Source: an uncultured Agathobaculum sp. (lineage in GTDB: Bacteria; Bacillota; Clostridia; Oscillospirales; Butyricicoccaceae). From it: a stretch of 32,970 nt of DNA. The notes beneath the pieces were generated by a model, which was not told the DNA's origin, searched no databases, and worked only from the letters and a program-made list of their open reading frames with translations. The stretch covers positions 1-32,970 of the forward strand of contig CALWUJ010000021.1 in assembly GCA_944384725.1 (NCBI GenBank), written 5' to 3'. The first letter of the stretch is position 1; every line of letters begins with the position of its first letter. Positions 15,462-24,680 of this stretch are shown one piece after another. Made by a program: the position numbers and the translations under genes.

Positions 15462-16625
15462 TCAGGAAGATTGCTTTTGCCGGCCGAGTGTATACAGGAA
15501 AACCGCAAGCAGCACGGTCACCGGAACGCTCAGCACGATGCCGAAGCTGCCGGCCAGCCCCTGCATGATTGCGATACCGATGTTGTTGGAGTTGATGATT
15601 TGCAGATAGGGCAGGTCGTAGGCATAGTCCAGCACCAGCATGCTGATGCTGCCGCCCGCAAAGGCGAGGATAAGTGTATTGGAATCTGTGCCCATCATGT
15701 CGCGGCCGACGCGCATGCCTGCGCGGAACAACTCACGGCGGGAGATATCCGGCGTCTGGGCATGTATCTCGCTGATGGCGCTGCCGATCGACATGGCAAC
15801 GTCCATCGTGGCGCCCAGACTGGAGATCAGCAGGCCGGAAAACAGCAGACCGCCGACCTGAATGCCATTCGTGTTCCAGAGTGTCAGCAGGCTTTCGATA
15901 TCGCTGACGTTCCAGCCGGTGATGCCCGAAGCTGCGCTGAACGCAGTCGCAGCCAATCCGGCGATGAACACACCAGCGACTGTGCCGCCGGTCGCGACCA
16001 GCGTTTTCATCGTCGGGCCGCCTATTAGATACATGGTAACGACCGTCGTGATCGTGCAAATGAACACTGACACCCAGAACGGGGAATGACAGCGATAGAC
16101 AAGCGGCAAATACACGAACAGGATGCAGAAAAAGGTGAACACCAGACCGAGCGCACCCTTTACGCCCTGCTTGCCGCCCACAAGGCACAGCACAAGCAGG
16201 TACAGCCCAGCAAACACATAGATAACCGTTTCTCGATCCTGCGCATAGACGCTTGCAACGGTTGAGTCGCCCGAAACGCTCTGCATGACGATGACCTTCA
16301 TGCCCACGGTGCAGCCTGCGCCGAACAGATAGCCGGAAGAGCTGGTCATTTCGAGCGTCTGCCCGGCGCGTGCACCGGTTTTCATTTCAACGCGTACCAG
16401 CTGTTCGCCCACGCGGCTGCCGTCATATTGCAAATTGTCCTTTATGATCTCGGTGACAACGCCTTTTTCGAAGGTTTGCCCGTCGCGGGAGACGAGACCG
16501 ATTTTATCCACCGCATTGATGCGCACGACAAATATGCCGAACAAAAACAGCAGCAAAAGCGGCGGCGCCCAGCGGAGCAGCAGGCGGCGGATAGGATGTT
16601 TGGGGTCGGTATGCAAATCAATCAC
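15462..16625 (-). CDS. YibE/F-like multipass membrane protein
   Basis: 387 residues. One N-terminal membrane helix (LLLRWAPPLLLLFLFGIFVV) is followed by an extracytoplasmic beta-type domain (about 40-125), then roughly seven membrane helices. Characteristic motifs of the YibE/F family are GGTVAGVFIAGLA, SLGATMDVAMSIGSAI and GRDMMGTDSNTLILAFAGGS. The biochemical role of the family is not firmly known; a transport function is usually suspected. The start is GTG 16625, which has only a weak AAAGCGA upstream; no better in-frame start is seen. It is followed by its own terminator and lies downstream of the metallophosphatase gene on the same strand, separated by a terminator. Confidence 0.88.
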   Translation of the reverse strand: MIDLHTDPKHPIRRLLLRWAPPLLLLFLFGIFVVRINAVDKIGLVSRDGQTFEKGVVTEIIKDNLQYDGSRVGEQLVRVEMKTGARAGQTLEMTSSSGYLFGAGCTVGMKVIVMQSVSGDSTVASVYAQDRETVIYVFAGLYLLVLCLVGGKQGVKGALGLVFTFFCILFVYLPLVYRCHSPFWVSVFICTITTVVTMYLIGGPTMKTLVATGGTVAGVFIAGLAATAFSAASGITGWNVSDIESLLTLWNTNGIQVGGLLFSGLLISSLGATMDVAMSIGSAISEIHAQTPDISRRELFRAGMRVGRDMMGTDSNTLILAFAGGSISMLVLDYAYDLPYLQIINSNNIGIAIMQGLAGSFGIVLSVPVTVLLAVFLYTLGRQKQSS

Positions 16626-16689
16626 TCGCTTTACAGAAATGGGTGTGCCCTGCGCAGCAGGGCGAGGGAAAAACGGGGGAACCGGAAAA

Positions 16690-16723
16690 ATTCTCCGCAG
16701 ATGTCAATACATCTGCGGAGAAT
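16690..16723 (-). terminator. Terminator of the metallophosphatase gene
   Basis: A perfect 15-base inverted repeat around four bases, followed by TTTTT on the minus strand, about 40 bases after the stop. Confidence 0.92.
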
Positions 16724-16765
16724 CTGCCGAAAGAGCGGGGGAGGAGAGGAAGAGAGAAAGCGGAA

Positions 16766-18682
16766 TTACTTGGTGGTAATCGCCAGTGTGTCCCCCGATA
16801 CCGTGCTTTGGATGCCCAGCGTGGACAGCAGACTTGCCGGGACATAGTAGTTGCCGTTTACGCCGGCGGCGGACGTGGTTACAGTTTTACCGTCCACCTG
16901 GATGGTCAGGGTTTCCTTTACGCCGGTTGCCTCGGCAGCCGGAGCAAGCGCTGCGGTGTCGTACTTCTCGCCGGTGATGACGATGACGCCGTTTCTCCAC
17001 TCGACGTTAAACTGAGCTGCCGTGCCGTTTACCGCGGTAGCGAGGTCGCGCAGGCGGTAGTAGGTCTCACCGCTAACCGAAGCGGTTGCAACCTGCTTGG
17101 CAGTGCCGTCCACGGTGACCACAGCAGCCTGCTCATCAGTCTTTTTGATGGTGAAGGTGCTGTCGATCTTTTCTACCTTGCCGGCATCGGTGATCTGGTA
17201 GGTGTCGATCGAGAAGGTGTCAGCCGTCAGGTTGATGACCGAGTAGCTCGGCAGCCAGTTCTGGCTGCGCTCGGCAACGTAATCCTGCTGAGAAGCGATC
17301 AGCTCATAGAACTTGGAGCCCGAAGCGGAGTTTGCGGTCATGTACAGGATGCCCTGCGGGTTGGTGACGGTGTTGCCCTGTACATCCTCGATGGTGTAGC
17401 ACTCGTTGTCGGACTGGAATGCGTCGTGCTTAGCCTGACCGGCTTCATCCTCGGGATAGAGCGGGATCTGCTCGTCGGTCTGGGTGTTATATGCATTGTC
17501 CCAGTCGTAGTCCGAGCCGTCCTCGTTCAGACGGAACTCATAGGTGCCGTGGGTCTGGCCATCGCCGTAGAGCAGCTTGGTGCGGCTGTAAGTATGGTCG
17601 TGGCCTTGCAGGACAACGTCGATGTCGTACTCGTCAAAGATCGGGGTCAGCTGGGTGCGCAGGATCATGCCGTCGGTGTCCGAGTGGTCAAGGCCCGAGC
17701 CGTAAATGTCCTGATGAATGGTGACGATGCGGAACTTCGCGTCCGGATCGGATGCAACCGCTTCTTTGATAGCCTTTTCATGCTCAGCCACATTGTAGTT
17801 GTTGGTGTTGAGTACGATGAACAGGCCGGAGCCATAGGAATAGTAGTAGTCGCCGCCCGCTTCGGTTTCGCCGTAGCCAGTCTGGTTCGGGTTGTAGAAG
17901 TGGTTCTGGTAGTCCGCGTTGAGAGAGTCATGGTTGCCGATCGTGGTAGCAACCGGCAGGCTGGTGAGTGCGCTGGCGGAGAGATAGCCTGCATACTCCT
18001 CTTCCTTGGGTTTGCCGGTCTTGTTGACCTGATCGCCTGCGGAGATCACGAAATCCAGACCTGGATTCTGTTGAAGCGCAATATCCAGCGTGCGGTCCCA
18101 TGCAAAGCTGTCGTTGCGCGCGGCGGTGTTGGCAGCGCCGCTGTCCGCGGTCAGCGATTCGCCGTTCTGTGTCTGACCCTTGGAAGCGCCGATCTGCGGG
18201 TCACCGACATACAGGATCTGCGCGCTTTCAAAATCGCCGGTCTTGTAGGTCTTGACCTCGGTCTGCACGCCGTTCTTTTCCACCGTGTAGTAGTAGGTGG
18301 TGTTGGCCTTGAGGCCGGTCACCGTGACATGGTTGTAGGAATACGCCGTGCCGTCGGTCAGGCTGGTGTCCACGGCGGCAGAGGTGCCGGTGAACTGGGC
18401 AAGGTTATTTTTGTCCGTGCCGAAATGTACGACCGACGTTGCGCTCTTGCCGGTCTCGTTCTTGCTGTACCAGGCGAAGTTCAGCTGCGTCTCGTCCGCG
18501 CCGGGTGTCATGGAAACCTGCGTGTAGTCGGCAGCGACCGTGTTCCACGCTTCGGTCCACGCCTGCCAGCCGTCCGCGCCGGTGATGCTGGAATCGTTAT
18601 AGTCCGCTGCGGAAGCGCACGGATAGGCGCCAAGTAGCAGCGTGCTGGTCAGGATGCCTGCCAATACTCTTTTTGTCTGCAT
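16766..18682 (-). CDS. Secreted purple-acid-phosphatase-like metallophosphoesterase
   Basis: 638 residues with a signal peptide (about 1-25, PCASA). An N-terminal fibronectin-like purple acid phosphatase domain (about 45-150, ending in LKANTTYYYTVE) precedes a calcineurin-like fold: DPQIG (161-165), GDQVN (216-220), GNHD (249-252), a His in TIHQD (323) and GHDHTYSR (360-367). These supply the two-metal site; the first motif has Gln163 where many enzymes have His. The C-terminus (about 530-638) is a copper-amine-oxidase N-domain-like stalk module (YRLRDLATAVNG; YYVPASLLSTLG), common in clostridial surface proteins. It probably releases phosphate from extracellular esters. ATG 18682 follows AAAGGGAG. 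It has its own promoter and terminator, so it is monocistronic. Confidence 0.92.
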   Translation of the reverse strand: MQTKRVLAGILTSTLLLGAYPCASAADYNDSSITGADGWQAWTEAWNTVAADYTQVSMTPGADETQLNFAWYSKNETGKSATSVVHFGTDKNNLAQFTGTSAAVDTSLTDGTAYSYNHVTVTGLKANTTYYYTVEKNGVQTEVKTYKTGDFESAQILYVGDPQIGASKGQTQNGESLTADSGAANTAARNDSFAWDRTLDIALQQNPGLDFVISAGDQVNKTGKPKEEEYAGYLSASALTSLPVATTIGNHDSLNADYQNHFYNPNQTGYGETEAGGDYYYSYGSGLFIVLNTNNYNVAEHEKAIKEAVASDPDAKFRIVTIHQDIYGSGLDHSDTDGMILRTQLTPIFDEYDIDVVLQGHDHTYSRTKLLYGDGQTHGTYEFRLNEDGSDYDWDNAYNTQTDEQIPLYPEDEAGQAKHDAFQSDNECYTIEDVQGNTVTNPQGILYMTANSASGSKFYELIASQQDYVAERSQNWLPSYSVINLTADTFSIDTYQITDAGKVEKIDSTFTIKKTDEQAAVVTVDGTAKQVATASVSGETYYRLRDLATAVNGTAAQFNVEWRNGVIVITGEKYDTAALAPAAEATGVKETLTIQVDGKTVTTSAAGVNGNYYVPASLLSTLGIQSTVSGDTLAITTK

Positions 18683-18748
18683 TCGTGATTACTCCCTTTT
18701 TGCATGTAATTGCAGGGTGTGAATTGATGTTCCCTGTGTCCAAAAGCG

Positions 18749-18777
18749 AGTATAGCACCGAGAAAATGCCAGCTCAA
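18749..18777 (-). promoter_or_regulatory. Promoter of the metallophosphatase gene
   Basis: On the minus strand TTGAGC (18777-18772) and TATACT (18754-18749) are 17 bases apart, about 67 bases before the start codon. Confidence 0.72.
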
Positions 18778-18815
18778 CCACTCTTGCCAAAGCTTATCCT
18801 ACATTTTAACTGGGC

Positions 18816-19976
18816 TTAACGAAGGGGGGGATGCATGACATGCCGCATCCATTTTTGACCCAAGCACATGGTTAGGCTTTGCTTGCCGCAGGCATGCGCG
18901 CGGCGGAATGCATGGTCGAGCTGAAAGGCGACGCGCGGCAGATAGCCTGCGTCCTCAAGCAGTGTAAACAGCGGGAAAAAGATCGCCATGGGCGGCAGCA
19001 TGACCGAAATGACTGTCGCCAGCACGCGCCACAGACCATCGACCAGCAGGGAGACGACAAACGGCGGCAGACCGAGCACGGAAAGGGCGGCGGTAAACGG
19101 TGCGCTCAGGCCGAGCAGATGCTCGCTCAGCCATTCGCTGGGGACGTTGGCGCCGAACAGGGTGATGTAAAACACAAGCGCAAGCAGTAGGAGCATGAGC
19201 GGCAGCCCGAACCGGCGGCTGAGCAGGATGCGGTCGATGCGCCGGTCGCGCGCATCCGCGTCCGCGGGGATCTGCACGCAGGTCAGGGCGATTTCCTCCG
19301 CGCGCAGCGCCGCCGCTGCGGTCAGCAAATCATCCAGCTGCTGCGCGGACAGTCCTTCCGGTGGGCATTCCGAGAGTGCAGCCAGTGCTTCCGCGCGTGC
19401 AAGGCCGGAGGTTCGTATGGCCTGCTCGATTTCGGCGGGATAGCGGATGGCGGTGGGCTGGGGGATGGGTTCTCCATCCAGCAGGCGGCAGACTGTTTGT
19501 GTCAGTGTGGGCAGACCGCGCCCGCGCCGCGCCGCGCACGCTACGACCGGCACGCCCAGTTCGCGCTCGAGTGCAGTAACATTGATGCGGATGCGCTTTT
19601 TGCGCGCTTCGTCCATCAAATTGAGGCATACGACCACATTAGGGATGACCTCAAGCACCTGCAAAATCAGAATGAGGTTGCGCTCCAGACAGGTCGCGTC
19701 CGCGACCAGAACGGCGGCATCCGCCTCACCCTGCGTCAGAAAATCCCGCGCGACCCGTTCTTCTTCCGAGCGGGGATGCAGCGAATAGGTGCCCGGCAGG
19801 TCGACCAGCGTCATTTCCCGCCCGCTGCAGTGCATTGTGCCGCGTGCACAGGATACGGTTTTGCCGCTCCAGTTTCCGGTGTGCTGGCGCGCGCCGGTCA
19901 GCGCATTGAATACGGTGGATTTGCCGACATTGGGGTTGCCCATCAGTGCGATGACCGGCATCCGCTCCGCCGCCAT
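18816..19976 (-). pseudogene. feoB: Ferrous iron transporter FeoB, truncated
   Basis: 386 residues against 600-700 or more in complete FeoB. The GTPase domain is intact: G1 GNPNVGKST (13-21), G3 DLPG, G4 NLMD and a plausible G5. The helical regulatory domain follows, then the first membrane helices (LMLLLLALVFYITLFG; VLATVISVMLPPMAIFFPLFTLLEDAGYLPRVAF). The match ends inside the conserved ACGKQSLTMCLG segment, about residue 373; the last 13 residues (QKWMRHVMHPPLR) are unlike FeoB. The remaining membrane core is absent and the next gene begins 133 bases on, with no remnant in other frames. Without the second gate domain it should not transport iron. It overlaps feoA by one base (TGATG). Decay, an interrupted deletion, or a repurposed GTPase are the options. 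Confidence 0.85.
18829..18850. repeat. Imperfect palindrome at the feoB break point
   Basis: GGATGC and GCATCC flank an inner ATG/CAT pair, forming a 22-base imperfect palindrome exactly where feoB similarity ends. It may mark the recombination or deletion junction. Confidence 0.55.
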
Positions 19977-20278
19977 CAGGTGTCCACCCCGATTTCGATT
20001 TGCGCCGCATCATCCGACCGCAGTGCGATGATCGCGCCGCGGATGCGGTAAGCCGTCGGATCGCCCGCCGCGGCGCGTTGGATGCAGGATACCCGCGTGC
20101 CCGCCACCAGCCCGAGGTCTTGCAGACGGCGGCGCATGCCGCCCGACAGGTGCAGCGCATGCACGCGCGCCCGTGTGCCTTCTGGCAGGTCGGACAGCGG
20201 GGAAAAGGTTTCGTGATTCATGTAATCATTCCCGGTTTGAGAGATTTCGACCGCACTTTCCATGGAAAAGGCGGTCAT
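19976..20278 (-). CDS. feoA: FeoA domain protein
   Basis: 100 residues from ATG 20278, or 81 from ATG 20221. The FeoA/SH3-like domain begins at SPLSDLPEGTRARV and continues through GGMRRRLQDLGLVAGTRV to the terminal AYRIRGAIIALRSDDAAQIEI, the standard pattern. FeoA is a small cytoplasmic partner of FeoB needed for ferrous iron uptake. Neither start has a strong ribosome binding site (GGGA before 20221; AGGA before 20278); the shorter form matches family length better. The stop overlaps the feoB start by one base. Its partner is truncated, so the system is probably not functional as a transporter. Confidence 0.88.
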   Translation of the reverse strand: MTAFSMESAVEISQTGNDYMNHETFSPLSDLPEGTRARVHALHLSGGMRRRLQDLGLVAGTRVSCIQRAAAGDPTAYRIRGAIIALRSDDAAQIEIGVDT

Positions 20279-20317
20279 TGCATCCTATGCGGCAGCGAAG
20301 GCGCGGGTGCGGACAGC

Positions 20318-20349
20318 AAAAAGCCGGAACCCGAAGATTCCGGCTTTTT
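20318..20349 (-). terminator. Terminator of the activase operon
   Basis: AAAAAGCCGGAA and TTCCGGCTTTTT form a perfect 12-base stem with an eight-base loop, just after the stop of the second activase-operon gene. It is symmetrical, so it could work in both directions. Confidence 0.93.
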
Positions 20350-20352
20350 GCG

Positions 20353-21621
20353 TTATTCTGCGCTTGACAGCATCAGCTTGATGCGGTTTTCCTGATTGAT
20401 TTTGGAAGCGCCGGGGTCGTAGTCGACCGCGACGATGTTCGCCTGCGGGTAGACCTCGCGGATTCTGCGGATCATGCCCTTGCCCGCGATGTGGTTGGGC
20501 AGGCAGCCGAACGGCTGGGTGCAGACGATGTTGGTCACGCCTTCGCTGATGATCTCGACCATTTCAGCCGGCAGCAGCCAGCCTTCGCCCATCTTGACGC
20601 CCTCGCCGATGATGGCGTGCGACTTTTTGCGCACCTCGTCAAACGGCATCGGGGGACGGAAGTTGCCATCCTTTTTCATCAGCTTGATGATGTCCGCCTG
20701 CTTGCCCAGCAGGAACTGATAGACAAATTTATAGATGGCGGCACGCTTGGCCGAACGGCCATACAGGTTATGGTCAATAACCGAGTTGTAGATGGAATAC
20801 AGACAGAAGTCGGTCAGACCGGGCAGCACCGGCTCACAGCCTTCCGAGAGCAGGAACTCCTCCAGCCGGTTGTTACCGAGCGGGGAGAACTTGACATAGA
20901 TCTCGCCCACGATACCGACCATCTTCTTTTTCTGCGTCTTGTCCAGACGCAGCTTGCCGAACGCGGTCAGCACATACTGATACAGGTGCTTGACCTCGCT
21001 GTAACGAACCATGCGGTCGCCCGTAAAGCGCGCGGTGACGGCGTTCATGCAGATTTCAATGGCCTTTTCGGTCGAACCGGGCACGATCTCATATGGACGG
21101 CACTGGTTGGCCACCAGCATAATCAGATCACCGATCAGCAGCGCATAAGCAATCTGGATGAGCATGGTTTTGGTCAGCTTGAAGCCGGGATTTGCATCCT
21201 CTTCCAGACCGGCAAAGTTGAGCGAAATGACCGGAATAAAGCCGTAGCCGTTCTTTTCCAGCGCCTTGCGCATCAGATGGATGTAGTTGGAGGCGCGGCA
21301 GCCGCCGCCGGTCTGCGGCAGGATGAGCGCGATTTTGTGGATGTCGTACTTGCCGGACTCAATGGCGTCCAGCAGCTGGCCGATGACCAGCAGCGCGGGG
21401 TAACAGGTGTCGTTGTGCACGTTGCGCAGACCCTGCTCCGCGATGTTCGGCCCATAGGTGTGAAGCAGCTCCATGTTATAGCCGAAGTTCTTCATCAGAC
21501 GGCACATCAGGCCGAGCTGCACAGGCAGCATATTGGGCACTAGAATGGTGTAATCCTTGCGCATTTCCTCGGTGAACTGCGCGTATGCATAAGTTTTAGG
21601 CGTTGTGTTGTTGTTTTGCAA
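20353..21621 (-). CDS. 2-hydroxyacyl-CoA dehydratase/activase-related protein, C-terminal partner
   Basis: 422 residues matching the C-terminal section of the very large (about 1400-residue) activase-related proteins common in Clostridia. Visible features include NDTCYPALLVIGQLLDAI, LPQTGGGCRASNYIHLMRKAL, and CTQPFGCLPNHIAGKGMIR with conserved cysteines, as in the 2-hydroxyglutaryl-CoA dehydratase D-component-like family. The start is TTG 21621, preceded by GAGGAGGG at eight bases, and overlaps the upstream gene by 26 bases in another frame. So this is a separate, coupled gene and not the result of a sequencing frameshift. Likely role: an iron-sulphur partner of the activase in radical dehydration or a related reductive reaction; the substrate is not known. 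Confidence 0.85.
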   Translation of the reverse strand: MQNNNTTPKTYAYAQFTEEMRKDYTILVPNMLPVQLGLMCRLMKNFGYNMELLHTYGPNIAEQGLRNVHNDTCYPALLVIGQLLDAIESGKYDIHKIALILPQTGGGCRASNYIHLMRKALEKNGYGFIPVISLNFAGLEEDANPGFKLTKTMLIQIAYALLIGDLIMLVANQCRPYEIVPGSTEKAIEICMNAVTARFTGDRMVRYSEVKHLYQYVLTAFGKLRLDKTQKKKMVGIVGEIYVKFSPLGNNRLEEFLLSEGCEPVLPGLTDFCLYSIYNSVIDHNLYGRSAKRAAIYKFVYQFLLGKQADIIKLMKKDGNFRPPMPFDEVRKKSHAIIGEGVKMGEGWLLPAEMVEIISEGVTNIVCTQPFGCLPNHIAGKGMIRRIREVYPQANIVAVDYDPGASKINQENRIKLMLSSAE

Positions 21622-24559
21622 GTTTTCTGCCCTCCTCTACGGCGGCCAGCATGCTGCGGATACGGATTTTTGCCGCGCCGAGGTTGCTGATCTCGTCAAT
21701 TTTGAGCTGTGTATAGAGTTTGCCGCCATTTTCGCAGATGGCGCGCATTTCGTCGGTGGTGATGGCGTCGATGCCGCAGCCGAAGGACACCAGCTGGATC
21801 AGCTGCGCGTTTTCCTTCTTGGTGACATATTTTGCTGCGCCGTACATGCGCGAATGGTAGGTCCACTGGTTAAGCACATGCACCTGCGGCGCTTCGGTCA
21901 GCTGCCAGACCGCGTCCTCGGACACGATGACAAGTCCGAACGAGGCGATCAGCTGGTCGATGCCGTGGTTGATCTCCGGGTCAACATGATATGGACGGCC
22001 CGCAATGACCGCGATATCCAGCCCGTGGGTGTCTGCGTAGGCAATGGCCTTTTGTCCCTCCGCGCGGATTTGCGCATAATAGTCGGCCAGTTCCTGATAG
22101 GCAGCATCGGCGGCTGCGAGCACCTGCTTTTTCTTCAGCTGCGGATATTTGCCGCAGAAATACTTGGCCGCATGCTGACCGAACCGTTTGGGGTCGGCCA
22201 ACTCGAAGTACGGCATCATAAAATCAAAATCGGAAAGCGCTGCGACATTGGCCTTGAGTAGTTCGGGGTAGTATGCAACGACCGGGCAATTGTAGCAGTT
22301 GGTCGCGCGGCCCTCGTCGAGGTTATAGGTCATGCACGGATAGAAGATCGCGTCCACGCCCTTTTCAAGCAGATTCTCGATGTGACCGTGCATCAGCTTT
22401 GCCGGGTAGCAGACCGTGTCCGACGGGATGGAGTGCTGGCCCTGCATATACATGTCGCGGGTGGATACATCGCTCAGCACAGTTTCAAAGCCGAGTGAAC
22501 GAAGGAAAGTCGTCCAGAACGGCAGTAATTCGTAATAGTTGAGGCCGAACGGCAGGCCGATCGTGGCGAGCGGCGCGGGATTGCCGGACGGTTCACCATA
22601 GCTTTTGAGCTTCTCCAGCTTCCATTTATAAAGGTTGGGCAGCTCGGTTTTTTTCACACCGCCGAGCGGACGCTCGCAGCGGTTGCCCGAGATAAAGCGG
22701 CGGCCGCCGCCGAAGTCGTTGATGGTCAGGTTGCAATGGTTTTCGCACAGGCCGCAGCGCGTTGTGCGAACGGTGTGCGCAAAGCCGGCAAGTACGTCCG
22801 TGCCAATCAGGTTGGTCTGCTCCGGACGGTTGTCCTTGGCGTGCAGCGCCGCGCCATACGCGCCCATCAGGCCGGAAATCGCCGGACGGGTCACAGCGCG
22901 GCCAATCTCCTGCTCGAACGAACGCAGAATCGCGTCGTTGAGGAAGGTGCCGCCCTGCACAACGATGTGCTGGCCGAGGTCGTCCGGTGAGTGCGCGCGG
23001 ATAACCTTATACAGCGCGTTCTTGACGACCGAGACCGACAGGCCGGCCGAGATCGCGTCGATGCCCGCGCCGTCCTTCTGCGCCTGCTTGACCGAAGAGT
23101 TCATGAACACCGTGCAGCGCGAGCCGAGGTCGATCGGGTGCTTGGCGAACAGGCCGAGCTTGCAGAATTCCTCGATCGAGTAGCCCATCGAGCGGGCAAA
23201 GGTCTCGATGAACGAGCCGCAGCCCGACGAGCAGGCTTCGTTCAGTGAAATATTGTCGATGCACTTATTGCGGATCTTAAAGCACTTGATATCCTGTCCG
23301 CCAATGTCGATGATGAAATCAACATCGGGACAGAAGTGGCGCGCCGCACGGAAGTGCGCGACCGTTTCGACCAAACCGAAATCCACGCCGAAGGCGTTCT
23401 GGATGAGCGCTTCGCCGTAGCCCGTGACCGCACTGGATACGATATGTACGCGGTCGCCGCACAGCTCATAGAGCTGGGTCAACTGCTCACGAATAACGTC
23501 CGCCGGATTGCCCTTGTTGGACTGGTAGTGATGGTAGAGGATCTGGTGATCGTCGCCGATCAGCACCAGCTTGGTCGTGGTCGAGCCGCAGTCGATGCCG
23601 AGATAGGCATCGCCCTCGTACATGGTGACGTTCTGTGTCATCACATCGTGAACGCCATGGCGTTGCTGGAATTCCGCATACTGCGCTTCGTTTTCAAACA
23701 GCGGCGGCAGATAGTTTGCCACCACCGGTGCGCCTGCCGCGTGCTCCAGTGCGTCCAGCAGCGATGAGACGGTATAGGTTTTCTGGGTGTCGCCCGCGTA
23801 TTCCGCTGCGCCCGCCGCGATCGCGTAGGGGGCAAGGGCGGGGAAATGCGCATGCGCATCGTCCAGACCGAGTGTTTTCTGGAAACGATGCTGCAAGCCC
23901 TTGAAGAAGAACAGCGGCCCGCCGAGGAACAACACGTCGCCCTTGATCTCGCGGCCCTGTGCCAGTCCTGCGACCGTCTGGTTGACAACCGCCTGGAAGA
24001 TGGACGCGGCAACGTCCTCTTTGCGCGCGCCCTCGTTGAGGAGCGGCTGGATATCCGACTTGGCAAACACGCCGCAGCGGGACGCGATGGTGTAGATACG
24101 CTCCGCGCCCTGTGCCAGCTGATCCAGTTCGGTCGGGGTCACGTCCAGCAGCACGGCCATCTGGTCGATAAAAGCGCCGGTGCCGCCCGCGCACGAACCG
24201 TTCATGCGCTCTTCCAGCTGTCCGGACAGGAATACGATCTTTGCATCCTCGCCGCCCAGCTCGATGACCACATCGGCCTGTGGCACATGCACGCCGACCG
24301 CCTTGCGCGTGGCGAACACTTCCTGCACGAAGTCGATGTCTGCGGCCTTGGCCACGCCCAGACCCGCCGAACCGGTGATCGCGCAGCGCAGCGTGGTATC
24401 CTCACCAATGAGCGCGCGTGCGTTGCGCACCAGCTCGACCGCCTTTTCGCGTACCTTGGAAAAGTGGCGCTCATAGTGCTTGTGGATGATCTCTCCAGCG
24501 CGCGTAACGACGATTTTGACCGTTGTTGAGCCGATATCGATTCCTACATTTACGTTCAT
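21596..24559 (-). CDS. Two-domain acyl-CoA dehydratase activase (BadF/HgdC family) with DUF2229
   Basis: 987 residues. Two ASKHA-type ATPase domains stand in tandem: GIDIGSTTVK (6-15) with C123 and C162, and GIDCGSTTTK (321-330) with C443 and C482. In both domains the two cysteines are 39 residues apart, the same spacing as C127/C166 that hold the single [4Fe-4S] cluster between two HgdC subunits. A pseudo-dimer within one chain could therefore form two or one shared cluster sites. The remainder (about 610-980) is the DUF2229 region beginning with TRCGLCENHCNLTI. Activases use ATP hydrolysis to push one low-potential electron into a dehydratase. It is the first gene of a two-gene operon with a strong promoter and structured leader. 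Confidence 0.9.
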   Translation of the reverse strand: MNVNVGIDIGSTTVKIVVTRAGEIIHKHYERHFSKVREKAVELVRNARALIGEDTTLRCAITGSAGLGVAKAADIDFVQEVFATRKAVGVHVPQADVVIELGGEDAKIVFLSGQLEERMNGSCAGGTGAFIDQMAVLLDVTPTELDQLAQGAERIYTIASRCGVFAKSDIQPLLNEGARKEDVAASIFQAVVNQTVAGLAQGREIKGDVLFLGGPLFFFKGLQHRFQKTLGLDDAHAHFPALAPYAIAAGAAEYAGDTQKTYTVSSLLDALEHAAGAPVVANYLPPLFENEAQYAEFQQRHGVHDVMTQNVTMYEGDAYLGIDCGSTTTKLVLIGDDHQILYHHYQSNKGNPADVIREQLTQLYELCGDRVHIVSSAVTGYGEALIQNAFGVDFGLVETVAHFRAARHFCPDVDFIIDIGGQDIKCFKIRNKCIDNISLNEACSSGCGSFIETFARSMGYSIEEFCKLGLFAKHPIDLGSRCTVFMNSSVKQAQKDGAGIDAISAGLSVSVVKNALYKVIRAHSPDDLGQHIVVQGGTFLNDAILRSFEQEIGRAVTRPAISGLMGAYGAALHAKDNRPEQTNLIGTDVLAGFAHTVRTTRCGLCENHCNLTINDFGGGRRFISGNRCERPLGGVKKTELPNLYKWKLEKLKSYGEPSGNPAPLATIGLPFGLNYYELLPFWTTFLRSLGFETVLSDVSTRDMYMQGQHSIPSDTVCYPAKLMHGHIENLLEKGVDAIFYPCMTYNLDEGRATNCYNCPVVAYYPELLKANVAALSDFDFMMPYFELADPKRFGQHAAKYFCGKYPQLKKKQVLAAADAAYQELADYYAQIRAEGQKAIAYADTHGLDIAVIAGRPYHVDPEINHGIDQLIASFGLVIVSEDAVWQLTEAPQVHVLNQWTYHSRMYGAAKYVTKKENAQLIQLVSFGCGIDAITTDEMRAICENGGKLYTQLKIDEISNLGAAKIRIRSMLAAVEEGRKLAKQQHNA

Positions 24560-24680
24560 ATATCCTTATTCTCTCCCGTGATAAAAACAATGCGTCCATC
24601 GGACGCATGGTGAATGCGAATAAGAATATGCCGCAAAGCCGCGTAAACTGAACGGCGAAAGGGCACATTCTTACTTATTT
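24560..24680 (-). promoter_or_regulatory. Structured leader RNA of the activase operon (candidate attenuator)
   Basis: About 115 bases separate the promoter from the start codon. On the minus strand, arm 1 (24679-24661) pairs with arm 2 (24632-24618) over 14 base pairs with a four-base bulge. Arm 2 can instead pair with the ribosome binding region GAATAAGGAT (about 24572-24562), 10 base pairs with one wobble. Between them lies a perfect hairpin, ATGCGTCC-GAT-GGACGCAT (24608-24590), followed by TGTTTTT, which looks like an intrinsic terminator about 30 bases before the start. I recognise no known riboswitch class. Confidence 0.55.

Noticed and set aside
16643-18637. Open 664-residue frame on the plus strand
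   Set aside because: It is the antisense shadow of the metallophosphatase gene, whose motifs, signal peptide, promoter and terminator are all on the minus strand.
18683-18815. Remnant of the missing feoB 3' half in another frame
   Set aside because: None of the frames shows FeoB-like sequence; the segment holds the promoter of the phosphatase gene.
20491-21543. 350-residue plus-strand frame
   Set aside because: Antisense shadow of the second activase-operon gene.
21596-21621. Programmed or erroneous frameshift joining the two activase-operon genes
   Set aside because: The downstream gene has its own GAGGAGGG and TTG start at normal spacing, so separate coupled translation explains the overlap.
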